Assembly (NCBI RefSeq): GCF_000332195.1
Contig: NZ_KB235922.1
Coordinates: forward strand, 5,739,322 to 5,803,321
DNA: 64,000 nucleotides
Origin: Pleurocapsa sp. PCC 7319
GTDB lineage: Bacteria > Cyanobacteriota > Cyanobacteriia > Cyanobacteriales > Xenococcaceae
Direction: 5' to 3'
Part shown: in pieces, positions 1 to 9,708 of the stretch
Layout of the letters: each line of letters starts with the position of its first letter
Position numbering within the stretch: position 1 is the stretch's first letter
The notes under the pieces: model-generated
What the model saw: only the letters and a program-made list of their open reading frames with translations
Database searches by the model: none
Told to the model about the DNA's origin: nothing
Made by a program: the position numbers and the translations under genes

Positions 1-1795
1 TTTGCTCTTTTTGAGATTCATTGATTTCAATTTCTTCATTTTGGGAATCATTTTCTTCTAACTTCTCTTCTTGATTTTTATTACCAGCACATTCTTTAGC
101 TCCCTCGATATCATCTACTTCCTCAACACACTTTTCGTACTCTTTCCACTGTGCCGTTACTAGCTTTTTGATTTCTTGGTGTCGAATTACTCCCTCGTAT
201 GCATAGCGGTTAAGATTATTCTCCACAATTAAATTCTCCATGTAGCTTACTCTCTGCTTGCTATTAGGATGGGTGGATAGCCAGGCGGGTGGCTCAGGAT
301 TATCTTCATCTGCATGGGATTCATGGAGCTTAACCATCAAATTACGGACTCCATCCGCAGCATAGCCAGCATTAACTAAAATTTTGGTGCCAAAAGTATC
401 TGCCTGTTTTTCCATCCCGCGACTATAGTTTAGAACGATCAAACTGGTAGCTGTGCTCCCTACATATGGAATATAGCTAACGACATTAGCGGTCAGATTA
501 CCTTGAGTAACTAACTGAAAACCATGGGATAAGGCTGCATGTGCAACTTCATGAGCTAATAGTCCTGCTAACTCGGCTTCAGAATCCGTCTTCATAATTG
601 CACCAGCATTGACAAACACTTTTCCCCCTGGAAGAGCAAAGGCATTTAGTCGATCGTCCATTACTATATAAAATTCATAATCAAATTCATCTCTTCCTGA
701 TGCAGTAGCGACTTTTTGACCAATTTGCTCAACGTATTTTACGATCTCTTCTGATTCAATCAGTGGCAATTGTTTCTTTGCTCGCTTAACGGTAGCTTCT
801 CCCACAGCAGACTCTCCTCGAAGTAAAGTAGCAGTGGTGTCTATGGCTGAAATTGGTCCAAATAAATTTCCCGTTAAAGCAAAACCAACTGTTCCGGCGA
901 TCGCATTACCGATAGCGTTCCAAGTTAGTTTGGAACGCAAATTACTTTGATACTGTGCTAGGTATTCATCAGCTAACTGCTCAAATTTTTCTGCTTCGGG
1001 CGAATCAGGGTTAAATAAAGCAAACTGACGTGCCGAGATAGAAGCATCAAGCCATTTCTCATCGGCGATATCGGCATCGATCTTAGCTTGAAGCAATTTT
1101 GGTTCATTGGGATATCGATTGACTGCTCTATTTAAAACTTTTGTCGACTCTGCTGGTCGTTCATACATTTTGAGCATTTCTGCATAGTGAATATGACCAG
1201 GAATAAACTGAGGCTCTTTAGTGGTTAATAACTTTAAGGAACTAAGAATTTTAGTTTCAAGCTGTTGTTTTTTTCCCTGTTGATAGTTGCGCCAAAATAC
1301 TTTTCCTGCCGGGCTAAGTTCAGCAGGATTATCAAAGACTTGAGGAGTCTCTTCGTCTTTTTCAGTAGCCTTTTCCTGTTCAATTGGCCATACTTCTTTA
1401 ACCTCTCGATATAATTTGGCAGCACCAGCTTTATCTCCTGCTAGATATAGTCGATCTGCTGTTGCAAATTTTTCTAAGCGAGCAATTTCTTCTGGCGTTG
1501 CTTCTTTAACTTGTTCTGTAGTTTCGGATTTAGAATTCTCTTGCTTTTCGGATTCAGAATCATCTTCATTTGTTGTTTCTGCTGGTTCTGATTCAGAATT
1601 TTCTTCAGTTTCAGAGTCTGAATTTACCTTAATTTCTCGATCAACAGTTTCTTCTGACTCTGCTGCTAAAGAGTAAATGTGATTAGCTCGATCATTAATT
1701 TTAATATTCGTACTAACAGATAATTGTTCTCCTATGGCTAGACTAGGAATAGTCCAAATATTTAAAAATATTAAGCATAGATGTAGAGATTTCAT
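1..1795 (-). CDS. M48-family zinc metalloprotease with TPR-like region (C-terminus outside window)
   Basis: About 598 residues are visible; the gene runs off the left edge of the window. The N-terminus looks like a signal peptide (MKSLHLCLIFLNIWTIPSLA). A low-complexity Ser/Glu-rich linker follows, then a helical TPR-like stretch (about residues 110-260). The peptidase M48 domain has the zinc motif HEVAH near residue 415 and a downstream ExxAD (EKQAD) that should supply the third ligand. The tail is highly charged (Glu/Lys/Asn-rich). Family knowledge: BepA/Loi-type M48 proteases act in envelope quality control, so a role on exported or outer-membrane proteins is inferred. The start is the only ATG that gives the signal peptide. 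Confidence 0.88.
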   Translation of the reverse strand, partial: MKSLHLCLIFLNIWTIPSLAIGEQLSVSTNIKINDRANHIYSLAAESEETVDREIKVNSDSETEENSESEPAETTNEDDSESEKQENSKSETTEQVKEATPEEIARLEKFATADRLYLAGDKAGAAKLYREVKEVWPIEQEKATEKDEETPQVFDNPAELSPAGKVFWRNYQQGKKQQLETKILSSLKLLTTKEPQFIPGHIHYAEMLKMYERPAESTKVLNRAVNRYPNEPKLLQAKIDADIADEKWLDASISARQFALFNPDSPEAEKFEQLADEYLAQYQSNLRSKLTWNAIGNAIAGTVGFALTGNLFGPISAIDTTATLLRGESAVGEATVKRAKKQLPLIESEEIVKYVEQIGQKVATASGRDEFDYEFYIVMDDRLNAFALPGGKVFVNAGAIMKTDSEAELAGLLAHEVAHAALSHGFQLVTQGNLTANVVSYIPYVGSTATSLIVLNYSRGMEKQADTFGTKILVNAGYAADGVRNLMVKLHESHADEDNPEPPAWLSTHPNSKQRVSYMENLIVENNLNRYAYEGVIRHQEIKKLVTAQWKEYEKCVEEVDDIEGAKECAGNKNQEEKLEENDSQNEEIEINESQKEQ

Positions 1796-2060
1796 AAAAA
1801 CGCCTCATAATTTTAGAGTATTATTATGTTGATCATTCCTTTGATAGAAGTTCAACAAACTCCCCAGACACCCATCAAATTAGATGTCAGCTATAATTTT
1901 AATTACAACTGTAGTTAAATAGTAGGTCGTTATTTGGGTTTGTTGAGAAAACTGACAAACACTTAATAAATAATCAAAAAATATTAACTATTACCTTATA
2001 TTTTACAATCTGCACATTTTAGATTAGAAGATACATAACTGATAGCTAACTAGAGAATCA

Positions 2061-2237
2061 ATGACTACCCACTTTATTACTGCCGAAATTGACCTACAGG
2101 AAACTCCGATAAAACTGCAACAAGAAATTGAATCACAACTGGAAAAAGAGGGTGAACCTCTACGCTGGGCTGTTACTCAGGTAGACAAGGAAAAACAGAA
2201 AGCGACAGTAGAAGCGATTGTTACGCGCGAAAGTTGA
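2061..2237 (+). CDS. Small conserved-type protein, 58 aa
   Basis: This short ORF begins MTTHFITAEIDL and ends ATVEAIVTRES. It is charged, has no membrane segment and is only 30 nt upstream of the DUF3326 gene in the same orientation, so the two are probably co-transcribed. The composition (alternating charged and hydrophobic residues, predicted beta-alpha-beta) looks like a real small cytoplasmic protein. I do not recognise a named family. The function is unknown; a link to DUF3326 is inferred from position only. Confidence 0.6.
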   Translation: MTTHFITAEIDLQETPIKLQQEIESQLEKEGEPLRWAVTQVDKEKQKATVEAIVTRES

Positions 2238-2267
2238 TTTTATTAGTCCCAGACTAATTGTTACTAT

Positions 2268-3338
2268 ATGTCCCCGTTTACTGTAGTTCTGATTGTTCCC
2301 ACAGGAGTAGGAGCGGCAATCGGTGGCTATGCGGGAGATGCTCTCCCCGTCGCCCGCGCGATCGCCCATATGGGTGATCGTTTGATTACTCATCCCAATG
2401 TCCTTAATGGAGCGCAACTTTATTGGCCGTTAGATAATACTTACTATGTCGAAGGTTATGGCTTAGATCGGTTTGCTGCCAACCAATGGGGCTTGCGTCC
2501 CGTAAGGCAAAATAAGGTCGGTTTGCTACTTGATCGAGGTATCGAACCTGAATTGCGACTACGACATATCCAAGCCGCCGATGCTACTAGGGCAACCTTA
2601 GGGCTAAATTTAACTGATTATGTAATTACTGATGCTCCATTAGCAGTTGAATTACGTACCGCCGATTCTGGTGCCAGCTGGGGGACTATCGGTAATCCTG
2701 GAAGTTTACTTAGAGCAGCAGAGAAGCTAATTAGTCAGGCAGGAGCAGAAGCGATCGCTGTAGTAGCTCGTTTCCCCGATGACGAGGATAGTCCAGAATT
2801 ACAAAACTATCGTCATGGCGAAGGAGTAGATCACCTAGCAGGGGCAGAAGCAGTAATTTCACACTTAATTGTGCGTAATTTTCAAATTCCCGCTGCTCAT
2901 GCTCCCGCACTGAAACCTTTAGCCGTTGATTCTGATATATCTCCCCGTGCAGCGGCAGAAGAACTAGGATATACGTTTTTACCCTGTGTTATCGTTGGCT
3001 TAAGTCGCGCGCCACAATTCATAACAGAGACTAAATCGTCAATTCCAGAGGTCATGTGGGCAGATTCAGTTAATGTAGCGATCGTGCCCTATAGTGCTTG
3101 TGGTGGTAGCGGTATTTTGAGCCTTAGTAACTCTTCAACACAAATTATTGCAGTGACAAACAACTCGACTGAAATATATGTTCCTCCAGAGCCTTTAGGT
3201 ATTAAAGTAATTACAGTCAATTCCTACTTAGAAGCACTAGGTGTGTTAGTAGCTCAGAGGGCTGGCATCGATTTTCGAGTTTTAAATCCTGACCTATCTT
3301 CCCTTCGTCGTTTATCAGAAAACAGTGGCAAATCCTAA
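2268..3338 (+). CDS. DUF3326 family protein
   Basis: The 356-residue protein opens with a glycine-rich segment (VLIVPTGVGAAIGGYAGDAL) and matches, from memory, the DUF3326 family found in cyanobacteria and plants. It has no signal peptide or membrane helix. A second glycine/serine-rich loop (SACGGSGILSLSNSSTQIIA) near residues 280-300 may be a binding loop. Its 3' end overlaps the GTG start of the next gene by 14 nt, which suggests translational coupling with the CPBP protease. The biochemical function of the family is unknown to me. Confidence 0.85.
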   Translation: MSPFTVVLIVPTGVGAAIGGYAGDALPVARAIAHMGDRLITHPNVLNGAQLYWPLDNTYYVEGYGLDRFAANQWGLRPVRQNKVGLLLDRGIEPELRLRHIQAADATRATLGLNLTDYVITDAPLAVELRTADSGASWGTIGNPGSLLRAAEKLISQAGAEAIAVVARFPDDEDSPELQNYRHGEGVDHLAGAEAVISHLIVRNFQIPAAHAPALKPLAVDSDISPRAAAEELGYTFLPCVIVGLSRAPQFITETKSSIPEVMWADSVNVAIVPYSACGGSGILSLSNSSTQIIAVTNNSTEIYVPPEPLGIKVITVNSYLEALGVLVAQRAGIDFRVLNPDLSSLRRLSENSGKS

Positions 3339-3927
3339 TAATTCCGAATTTGAACCCCTCAGTCGTACCCAGATTTTAGTTTTCATGGGTATAACTGCTA
3401 TTTTCCTGTTGATGGTTGCCAAAATTTGGCAAAAGTTGGGAGGAGTTAAACTATTATCCGTAGAGTTTAATTCTCAAGCCCTGTTGTGGAGCTTCGGTTT
3501 GGCATTGGGAATCTCAGTTACCAGTGGTATTGTTTACCGCTTGTGGCCAGCTTATCGCCGTAGTGCCGAAGTGTATTTAGAGCTAGTAATCAAACCTTTA
3601 ATTTGGACTGATCTGATTTGGCTAGGGCTGTTACCAGGATTGAGTGAAGAATTACTATTTCGCGGGGTAATGTTACCAGCCTTAGGTTTAAATATGGCTG
3701 CGGTAATTGTTTCTAGCGTGTTATTCGGGATTCTACATCTTAGTGGCTCAGGGCAATGGCCCTATGTTATTTGGGCTACTGTTGTTGGTTTTGCTCTAGG
3801 ATATTGTGCTTTAGTTACTGGTAATTTAGTTGTTCCGGTAATTGCTCATGTTATTACTAATCTAGTTTCTAGCTCACTATGGAAGATTAACAATCGGCAG
3901 AAACAACAAGTAAGCCCTGATGATTAA
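3325..3927 (+). CDS. CPBP family intramembrane glutamic endopeptidase
   Basis: The 200-residue membrane protein has about five hydrophobic segments. It carries the hallmark motifs of the CPBP (CAAX protease and bacteriocin processing, Abi) family: EELLFRG near residue 108, then FGILH and a late H-x3-N motif (HVITN). Family members are intramembrane proteases, and cyanobacterial and plant relatives include SCO4-like proteins. The start is GTG at 3325, inside the end of the DUF3326 frame, so the two genes are probably translationally coupled. The substrate is unknown. Confidence 0.88.
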   Translation: MANPNNSEFEPLSRTQILVFMGITAIFLLMVAKIWQKLGGVKLLSVEFNSQALLWSFGLALGISVTSGIVYRLWPAYRRSAEVYLELVIKPLIWTDLIWLGLLPGLSEELLFRGVMLPALGLNMAAVIVSSVLFGILHLSGSGQWPYVIWATVVGFALGYCALVTGNLVVPVIAHVITNLVSSSLWKINNRQKQQVSPDD

Positions 3928-3936
3928 TTTAAGGTT

Positions 3937-4509
3937 TTAATTTGAGGCTCTAATTGTTCCTGCACGACAATCCTTTAACCACAGTTGAACTCCGCGACCA
4001 ATAATACCGTTGCTAGTTTCTATTGGTGGTGTAGGAGGGTTATTGGTATTAGAATTACCAAAACGAGAAAACATCATTACCATGCGCCAACCATCACTAG
4101 TTTGAGTTAAAAATAGCCAATAATAGGTTCGAATTTTAGTTATTTTGTTGTTGTTATATTGTCTCTCTAAAACTGTAAAAAAGACTTGTTCTGGTTTTTG
4201 GGCATTAATAGAATTGTATTGGATATGAGGTAAATTTAGAGGTTCAAATTCCGCTTGGCTAGCAGTGATAATATAGTTTCTAATTCCTGCTTGTCTGTTT
4301 TTTGGTTGAGTTCTTTGAATTACTCTATTACTATAGCTAGGTAAATCTTGGAGCAATAAAGAAGTTAATTGTTGAAGATTGTCAGGACATACAAAACTAT
4401 CTTCTGATGAATGGTTAACTTCACTGCTAACTAGTTCAATTGGCATTATAAAAATGACCATTATCGCCAGCATACTTGATTGCCACAACTGCAAAAAACC
4501 AATTCTCAC
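3937..4509 (-). CDS. Hypothetical secreted or membrane-anchored protein, 190 aa
   Basis: The protein begins with a hydrophobic segment (about residues 8-28, LQLWQSSMLAIMVIFIMPIE) that would act as a signal peptide or anchor. The rest is soluble: a conserved-looking LTSLLLQDLPSYSNRVIQR segment and a C-terminal YYWLFLTQTSDGWRMVMMF beta-type stretch. I recognise the general type from cyanobacterial genomes but no named domain. It is convergent with the CPBP gene (9 nt apart) and lies 20 nt downstream of tyrS on the same strand. The function is unknown. Confidence 0.7.
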   Translation of the reverse strand: MRIGFLQLWQSSMLAIMVIFIMPIELVSSEVNHSSEDSFVCPDNLQQLTSLLLQDLPSYSNRVIQRTQPKNRQAGIRNYIITASQAEFEPLNLPHIQYNSINAQKPEQVFFTVLERQYNNNKITKIRTYYWLFLTQTSDGWRMVMMFSRFGNSNTNNPPTPPIETSNGIIGRGVQLWLKDCRAGTIRASN

Positions 4510-4529
4510 TATTAATTACTAATTATTTC

Positions 4530-5759
4530 TCAGGAAACTAAGCGAATAAACTTTTTCTTGCCTACTTGTAACACTTTTCCGGCTAAATCATCAGCCGAAT
4601 CAAAAGTAAGATTAACATCAGTAAGGCGATCGCCTTCTAAACGAACTGCCCCTCCCTGTATTTGTCTTCTACCTTCACCACTACTTTTACATAAGCCACT
4701 AGCACCCAAGATGTAAAATAGCTTGGCAGGAAACTGCACCGACGATAAAGAATATTCGAGAATGTTTTCGCCACCTGCGGTATTCCCTTGAAGCACAATT
4801 TGCTCCGCAGTTTGTTTGGCTTTTAAAGCTGCGTCCTGACCATGAAACTGTGATGCTACCTCAATCGCTAGTAGTTTCTGTGCTTCTCTAGGATTATCAG
4901 GCAAATCTGACAGATCAATATTGGTAAGTAATTCAAAATAATCTTTAAGTAGACTATCTGGAGTTTTCTCTAACTTAGAATACATAGAAAGAGCATCTTC
5001 TTGGAGTCCAACATAATTATCTAAAGATTTAGACATTTTTTGTACTCCATCAGTACCCAACAAAATTGGCAGTAACAAACCGAACTGAGTCTGTTTACCA
5101 AAGCGTCTTTGTAAATCTCTGCCAACTGCAATATTAAACTTCTGGTCAGTTCCTCCTAACTCTACATCTGCTTCCACAGCTACAGAATCGTAACCCTGCA
5201 TCAAAGGATACAAAAACTCATGGAGAAAAATCGGTTTTTCCTGTTTGTAGCGTTCAGCAAAGCCTTCTTTAGCTAACATTTGCCCCACGGTCATCGTCGC
5301 CAGCAAGTTTTGAATTTGGGCTAAGTCTAATTTACTTAACCACTCAGAGTTATAGCGAATTTCTAAACGTCCTGGAGTATCAAAATCTAAAATAGGACGT
5401 AATTGATCTAAGTAACTTTGAGCATTAGCTTTTACTTCCTCTGCGGTTAATTGACGACGAACCTCAGATTTACCTGTGGGATCGCCAATTTGAGCGGTAA
5501 AATCACCAATAATTACTACTGCTGTATGACCTGCATCCTGGAAAGCGCGTAATTTACGGAAAGGAATACTATGACCCAGATGAATATCCGTACCTGTGGG
5601 ATCGATGCCTAGCTTAACTCGTAACGGGCGATCGCTTTGAGCTAGGCGTTGAGTCAAATTCTCATCGGGATCGGCAGAGTCTTGGCGATCTGGAAAGATC
5701 TCACTTGTTCCCCTCTGTAACCAATCTAAATTATTATTACTTGAATCTAAAGAAGACAT
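4530..5759 (-). CDS. tyrS: Tyrosyl-tRNA synthetase
   Basis: This is a class I aminoacyl-tRNA synthetase of about 409 residues that charges tRNA-Tyr. It shows the HIGH-type motif HLGHS (about residues 60-64), the tyrosine-binding region around [15 protein letters not shown], and the KMSKS loop exactly as KMSKS near residue 243. A C-terminal S4-like RNA-binding region follows ([19 protein letters not shown]). The length is typical of the TyrZ-like bacterial form. I prefer the ATG at 5759 to an in-frame TTG six bases upstream (5765). Confidence 0.96.
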   Translation of the reverse strand: MSSLDSSNNNLDWLQRGTSEIFPDRQDSADPDENLTQRLAQSDRPLRVKLGIDPTGTDIHLGHSIPFRKLRAFQDAGHTAVVIIGDFTAQIGDPTGKSEVRRQLTAEEVKANAQSYLDQLRPILDFDTPGRLEIRYNSEWLSKLDLAQIQNLLATMTVGQMLAKEGFAERYKQEKPIFLHEFLYPLMQGYDSVAVEADVELGGTDQKFNIAVGRDLQRRFGKQTQFGLLLPILLGTDGVQKMSKSLDNYVGLQEDALSMYSKLEKTPDSLLKDYFELLTNIDLSDLPDNPREAQKLLAIEVASQFHGQDAALKAKQTAEQIVLQGNTAGGENILEYSLSSVQFPAKLFYILGASGLCKSSGEGRRQIQGGAVRLEGDRLTDVNLTFDSADDLAGKVLQVGKKKFIRLVS

Positions 5760-5942
5760 TGCCAATTATCCGTTCGACAAGATTAAATTTCGGTTTGCAG
5801 TCTATATTACAGTCAGACTAATAAAGTATCAGACTATCTGTATTTAATCTAGGAATTACAATTTTGTATATTATTCACTGTTCATTGCCCTAAAATTCCA
5901 TTACCCTAGCAAAAGACTTAAATCCTAAAGCCTCTGTAAAAT

Positions 5943-6479
5943 ATGCCTTCTGGTATCACACACGATCGCATTACTCTTTGGACCCTTCCCTGGATAGTGG
6001 GAATTACTTATGGTTTTACTCGCAACGGAGAAGTCACTTTGATTCTCTCTGGAGGATTTTTATTTAGTGGTTTGATGTTTGGACCTGATTTAGATATTCA
6101 TTCCATCCAATATAAACGCTGGGGACTTTTAAAGGGTATCTGGCTCCCCTACCGTAATTTTCTCCGCCATCGCTCTATATTTTCCCATGGTCTAATCATT
6201 GGTACTTGTATTCGAGTATTATATTTATTCTTAATTGTGGCGTCGATCAGTATTTTTGGAGTGGCGATCGCCCAATTATGTTTCGGTTTTACGTGGAATT
6301 GGCAAGACTTCGCGCGACAAAGATTGTACCTAGTAACTCATCAGTATTTAGAGGAAACTATTGCTTTGTTCCTAGGTCTAGAATTAGGTGCAATGAGCCA
6401 TGTTATTAGCGATTTGATTAGTTCCCACCATAAACATCGCCTCCAAAAAAAGCCACCTAAAACAAAAGTTAAACGATAG
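5943..6479 (+). CDS. DUF2227 putative metal-binding membrane protein
   Basis: The 178-residue protein starts MPSGITHDRITL and has GPDLDIHS, NFLRHRSIFSHG and AMSHVISDLISSHHKH. These spaced His/Asp residues are characteristic of the DUF2227 putative metal-binding family related to YdjM/LexA-regulated hydrolases. There are three to four hydrophobic segments, so it is membrane associated. A basic tail (KKPPKTKVKR) ends it. No operon partner is evident. The function is unknown beyond likely metal-dependent hydrolase ancestry. Confidence 0.82.
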   Translation: MPSGITHDRITLWTLPWIVGITYGFTRNGEVTLILSGGFLFSGLMFGPDLDIHSIQYKRWGLLKGIWLPYRNFLRHRSIFSHGLIIGTCIRVLYLFLIVASISIFGVAIAQLCFGFTWNWQDFARQRLYLVTHQYLEETIALFLGLELGAMSHVISDLISSHHKHRLQKKPPKTKVKR

Positions 6480-6523
6480 TTAAACGATAGACTGTTGCCA
6501 ATTAATAATTATTAATTTATTGA

Positions 6524-6934
6524 TTAATTGCTTACTTGCAAAATGCTTAAAGCGAATAAAGTCCAGCCAGAAAGAGAGCCAATCGCAAACATGAGCGATC
6601 GCCCGATAGGAATATTGAGAATATAAAATACAGGATATAACGAACGAGCTACCAAAAAGGCAATCGCGGCAATTTTTGCCCAGTCGGAATCAACTCCAGT
6701 AGCATAAGCCATTAAAGCAGCTAGACCATAAATCGTCAGAGCTTCAAAACCATTTTGATGTGCCCAAGTGGCTCTTTGAGCATAGGGCGGCAATTTATCA
6801 AACATGGCTCGGGGTGCTGACTGATCGTATCCTGCTTGTAATCGACCCCAGCCAACAACTAAAAAAGGTACATACACCAAGATGACTGCCCCAACTATGG
6901 AGTAGAGCAGAATTGCACTGACAGATAAATTCAT
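6524..6934 (-). CDS. MAPEG family protein
   Basis: The 136-residue integral membrane protein has four hydrophobic helices. Its pattern (Y-x-R-x8-GxEA-like 'RATWAHQNGFEALTIYGLAAL', then ARSLYPVFYILNIP) is typical of bacterial MAPEG proteins (membrane-associated proteins in eicosanoid and glutathione metabolism). Cyanobacterial members are common but their substrates are mostly undefined. It is flanked on the same strand by the DprA-like gene 33 nt upstream. Confidence 0.85.
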   Translation of the reverse strand: MNLSVSAILLYSIVGAVILVYVPFLVVGWGRLQAGYDQSAPRAMFDKLPPYAQRATWAHQNGFEALTIYGLAALMAYATGVDSDWAKIAAIAFLVARSLYPVFYILNIPIGRSLMFAIGSLSGWTLFALSILQVSN

Positions 6935-6967
6935 ATATCAGAAATTTAACAAATTAATCAAAATTAT

Positions 6968-7489
6968 TTAATCAAAATAAAATAGAGTAACTATTTTACG
7001 TTGTTCTTCCGCCTCTTGGCAGGTTTTCAAAAGCGTGTTGCTATCATGAAAGGCGAAGCAAATTAACTGCTGACAACGGGCAATAATCTCTCTATTACAC
7101 ATCGCACTGGCTTCACCCAAAGACAAACTATCATTTTTGGAGTTTTCAATTAAGTGAACAACTGTCTCTAATTGCTTTTTTGACTCTTGGGGTTGGCGAG
7201 ACAAACTCTGAGGCAAAATGACCGTTAGCAAGTTAGAATCAGCACGCATCGCACCTTTGATAGCTGCCGAATTTGTTCCAATAGCCCCCGAAGTAACCAG
7301 CCGATTCCCCCCCAAAACTAGCGCGTAGCTCATCATTTCAATTAGCTGTTGGTGCATGATTGGTACATGACGAGAACCGAGTAGAGCGATTCTTTTAGAA
7401 CTAGTTTGCTGAATAGCTGCTAGCTCTTGAGTTAATGTATCGAGGCTGGGATCACTAAGGGTTGTAGTATCTAATGGTTGTTGGCTCAA
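6968..7489 (-). CDS. DprA/LOG-like Rossmann protein ('DNA recombination-mediator protein A')
   Basis: The protein is 173 residues. Its core reads RIALLGSRHVPIMHQQLIE, then GNRLVTSGAIGTNSAAIKGA and LTVILPQSLSRQP, which is the DprA/Smf or TIGR00725 nucleotide-binding Rossmann pattern. It is much shorter than full DprA (about 370 residues) and lacks the SAM and winged-helix extensions, so it is a stand-alone Rossmann paralogue. It may bind ssDNA or a nucleotide ligand, but that is inferred. In the family the GS-R and G-x3-SGxAxGxD motifs bind ligand; here the second is degenerate (TSGAIGTNSA). Confidence 0.72.
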   Translation of the reverse strand: MSQQPLDTTTLSDPSLDTLTQELAAIQQTSSKRIALLGSRHVPIMHQQLIEMMSYALVLGGNRLVTSGAIGTNSAAIKGAMRADSNLLTVILPQSLSRQPQESKKQLETVVHLIENSKNDSLSLGEASAMCNREIIARCQQLICFAFHDSNTLLKTCQEAEEQRKIVTLFYFD

Positions 7490-7593
7490 TGAATGAATAG
7501 TTTAGATCTTATTTTAACGCCGTAATTGTAACAAATGTCAGTCATCTAAGGCGATAGCTGTTGGTAAATCTTTATCTATAATTTATAGGCTAC

Positions 7594-7614
7594 AAGCTAT
7601 AAGCTATAAGCTAT
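7594..7614. repeat. Heptanucleotide tandem repeat (AAGCTAT)x3
   Basis: Three perfect tandem copies of AAGCTAT lie in the intergenic region upstream of the DprA-like gene. A 12-nt near-duplicate (GTAGTGCTATAT/C) follows at about 7663-7690. It belongs to the class of short tandemly repeated heptamers (STRR) known in cyanobacteria. Confidence 0.7.
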
Positions 7615-7716
7615 AAATACTAAATCCGATTATTATTGTGCTCTTTGGGTAATTGATATTTTTCCGTAGTGCTATATGTAGTGCTATACTTGCTTTTTCA
7701 CTTGAGCAAAGCGATA

Positions 7717-8913
7717 TTAGGCAATACTGCCACGTTTGCGAGCTTCTTTGTAAGATGTGCCGACATTGCGTAAACCAGCCCTAATCAGCTGTTGTTCTAA
7801 CAAAGCAAAAAAACGGGCGCGATCGCCTCCTCGAACTACTGCTTGATTATGTGCTTCTGCCAGTGCTACGGGATAACCATAACCCTTTTGTACCTGTGTC
7901 ATCACGATGCTTAAAGACTGCTCAAATAAAGTCTGATCTTCTACTACCCAAGCAGGAACTTCCAGGCGAGCTATTTCTACACCCATATTGACATAGCAAA
8001 AATAAACTCTTTGGGATTCTTCATAGAGATCGAGAATGCGTAAATTACTGCGATATAGAGGGCTTCTTTGTCCTGGTTGTAGTTGATTCCCCCAAAAAGT
8101 TGAGTCTCGTAGACCGTCAATTTTCTGACAAGGGTATTTATCATCTAAATCACCACAATTAACTACACAGTTAGGATGTTCGTATTCACAAGTCTGAAAA
8201 CGCAAGAAGTTGAGTCCTTCGGTACTGCGAGAAGCGCTGACATAGCCCATCATGGGGATATTTGTTTTTCTGAGTCGTTCGCCAGCAGCTAAAATTGGCA
8301 GGAGGATTTTATCTCTCGCTTCAATCGGTAAACCATCTAAAAACCAATAAATTAACGAACCATCAACTAAAGCCAGATTAGGAATCTCATGATGTTCCCC
8401 TGGTGGTAGTACCCAATTACAAGCCATCTCCGCTAAAGTTTCAGCTTCTGAAACCGTACGCCGATAACCCATCCATTCTTCCAAACGAATGTTCCATTGC
8501 TTTGATACATAAAGATCTTCAGTTTTATAAAATACCTCTGGCACGCTATCTAACAAAGGATGTAAACTCTGCCCGTAGTGGAGCATTATTTGACCAATGT
8601 TAATTAGATAACAATAAGCGATTTCATGATGGGAAGGGGAAATTTGTGAACCATCTGTAGCAAAAACACTGTGACTGTAAGGAGCTGGTTGAATCTCAAA
8701 ACAGCGATCTAAAGGTTCGATGGGAGTAGCTGCTGCAAATAATAAGCGATCGCGGAAATCAGTTTGTTCTTGAATCAATTTTGCCTGTCTATTAGCAGCT
8801 TGCTGTTGTAACTTTTGAGCAGACTCTAATCTCTGACGAGACGCGATCGCCTCCTTATGCATATGCTGGCTGATACCTGGAATTTGTCCGGCTATTTTGG
8901 CTAAATCTAGCAT
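7717..8913 (-). CDS. NurA-domain DNA repair nuclease
   Basis: The 398-residue protein has an N-terminal helical region and then the NurA signature FATDGSQISPSHHE (about residues 88-101), with the catalytic DGS/T aspartate. A second acidic strand, NLALVDGSLIYWFLDG, follows near residue 180. Family knowledge: NurA is a 5'-3' nuclease that in archaea pairs with the HerA helicase; the cyanobacterial homologues have not been assigned a partner as far as I know. No HerA-like gene is present here. It is probably cytoplasmic. Confidence 0.82.
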   Translation of the reverse strand: MLDLAKIAGQIPGISQHMHKEAIASRQRLESAQKLQQQAANRQAKLIQEQTDFRDRLLFAAATPIEPLDRCFEIQPAPYSHSVFATDGSQISPSHHEIAYCYLINIGQIMLHYGQSLHPLLDSVPEVFYKTEDLYVSKQWNIRLEEWMGYRRTVSEAETLAEMACNWVLPPGEHHEIPNLALVDGSLIYWFLDGLPIEARDKILLPILAAGERLRKTNIPMMGYVSASRSTEGLNFLRFQTCEYEHPNCVVNCGDLDDKYPCQKIDGLRDSTFWGNQLQPGQRSPLYRSNLRILDLYEESQRVYFCYVNMGVEIARLEVPAWVVEDQTLFEQSLSIVMTQVQKGYGYPVALAEAHNQAVVRGGDRARFFALLEQQLIRAGLRNVGTSYKEARKRGSIA

Positions 8914-8960
8914 TTTTGTTGATGGTTAATGGTTAATAGTTAATTGTGCGATCGCTCAAC

Positions 8961-9668
8961 CTATTTATTTCTAATTCTCTTTATCCAAGAAAACAACCAA
9001 AAATCACTAAAGGGGTCGATATATTTTGCTAGTGACCAAATAACTAGATAAGGTTGGTCTACAACTTGTAATAAGGGTAGATCGTCTTTCGAATCAGTAA
9101 CTAGAATCGCTGATTTGATTTCCGACTCTGATAATGCTTCTTGCATCATTAATAATTTACCCTTACGGCGATCGCGCATCCCCTGCCAAAACCCACAGCC
9201 AATCAAGCGGTCATGTCTAATTGGTAAATGCTGCAGTATGGGGTTGATGATGAAGTTAAATCCTAAACTAGCAACAATGATTGGAGAATTAGAATTATTA
9301 TTTACTGCTTTAATTATTTCGGAATTACCATGGTCTTGAGCTAATTTGATAACTTTCTTTCGCCACAAGAAAATTGTCCACGGTAATAATATTGTGGGAA
9401 TGACAACCAAAAACCAGTCCCTAATTTTATCCCCACGAAATGGCTTAGGTAGCCAAGCCCAAGGTCGAAAAACTTTCAAAATAATTATTAAAATAAATCC
9501 TACTAAACGAGGACGGATACTATTTATATATTCAGCCGTGGAATTTCTGAGCAAGAGCGTTTCATCAAAATCGATGATTACTGATGTATTTTCGGTGGCG
9601 TTTTTGATCGCATTTAAAGCTGCCTGTCGATCAACTACCTTGATTGTTTTGCTCTTATTTTCTACCAT
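8961..9668 (-). CDS. HAD-superfamily hydrolase with membrane-spanning insert
   Basis: Motif I is VIIDFDETLLLRNST (nucleophile Asp and general acid Asp-like position, about residues 32-46), and motif IV is LVTDSKDDLPLL near residue 190. A basic, hydrophobic insertion between them (PRLVGFILIIILKVF and FLVVIPTILLPWTIFLW) contains two probable membrane helices. This resembles the HAD part of proteins fused to UbiA-type prenyltransferases. The substrate is unknown. I chose the ATG at 9668; an in-frame TTG lies six bases upstream. It ends close to the NurA gene on the same strand. Confidence 0.75.
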   Translation of the reverse strand: MVENKSKTIKVVDRQAALNAIKNATENTSVIIDFDETLLLRNSTAEYINSIRPRLVGFILIIILKVFRPWAWLPKPFRGDKIRDWFLVVIPTILLPWTIFLWRKKVIKLAQDHGNSEIIKAVNNNSNSPIIVASLGFNFIINPILQHLPIRHDRLIGCGFWQGMRDRRKGKLLMMQEALSESEIKSAILVTDSKDDLPLLQVVDQPYLVIWSLAKYIDPFSDFWLFSWIKRIRNK

Positions 9669-9708
9669 TACCAAAATAATATTTTGTACTGATTACCAAA
9701 AATATCAC

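Noticed and set aside
1416-1676. Ser-rich plus-strand ORF of 86 codons
   Set aside because: Shadow of the acidic low-complexity linker of the M48 protease on the other strand.
1900-1917. Inverted repeat TAATTACA-AC-TGTAGTTA upstream of the M48 gene
   Set aside because: Could be an operator, but it is short, AT-rich and has one wobble pair; no second copy was noticed.
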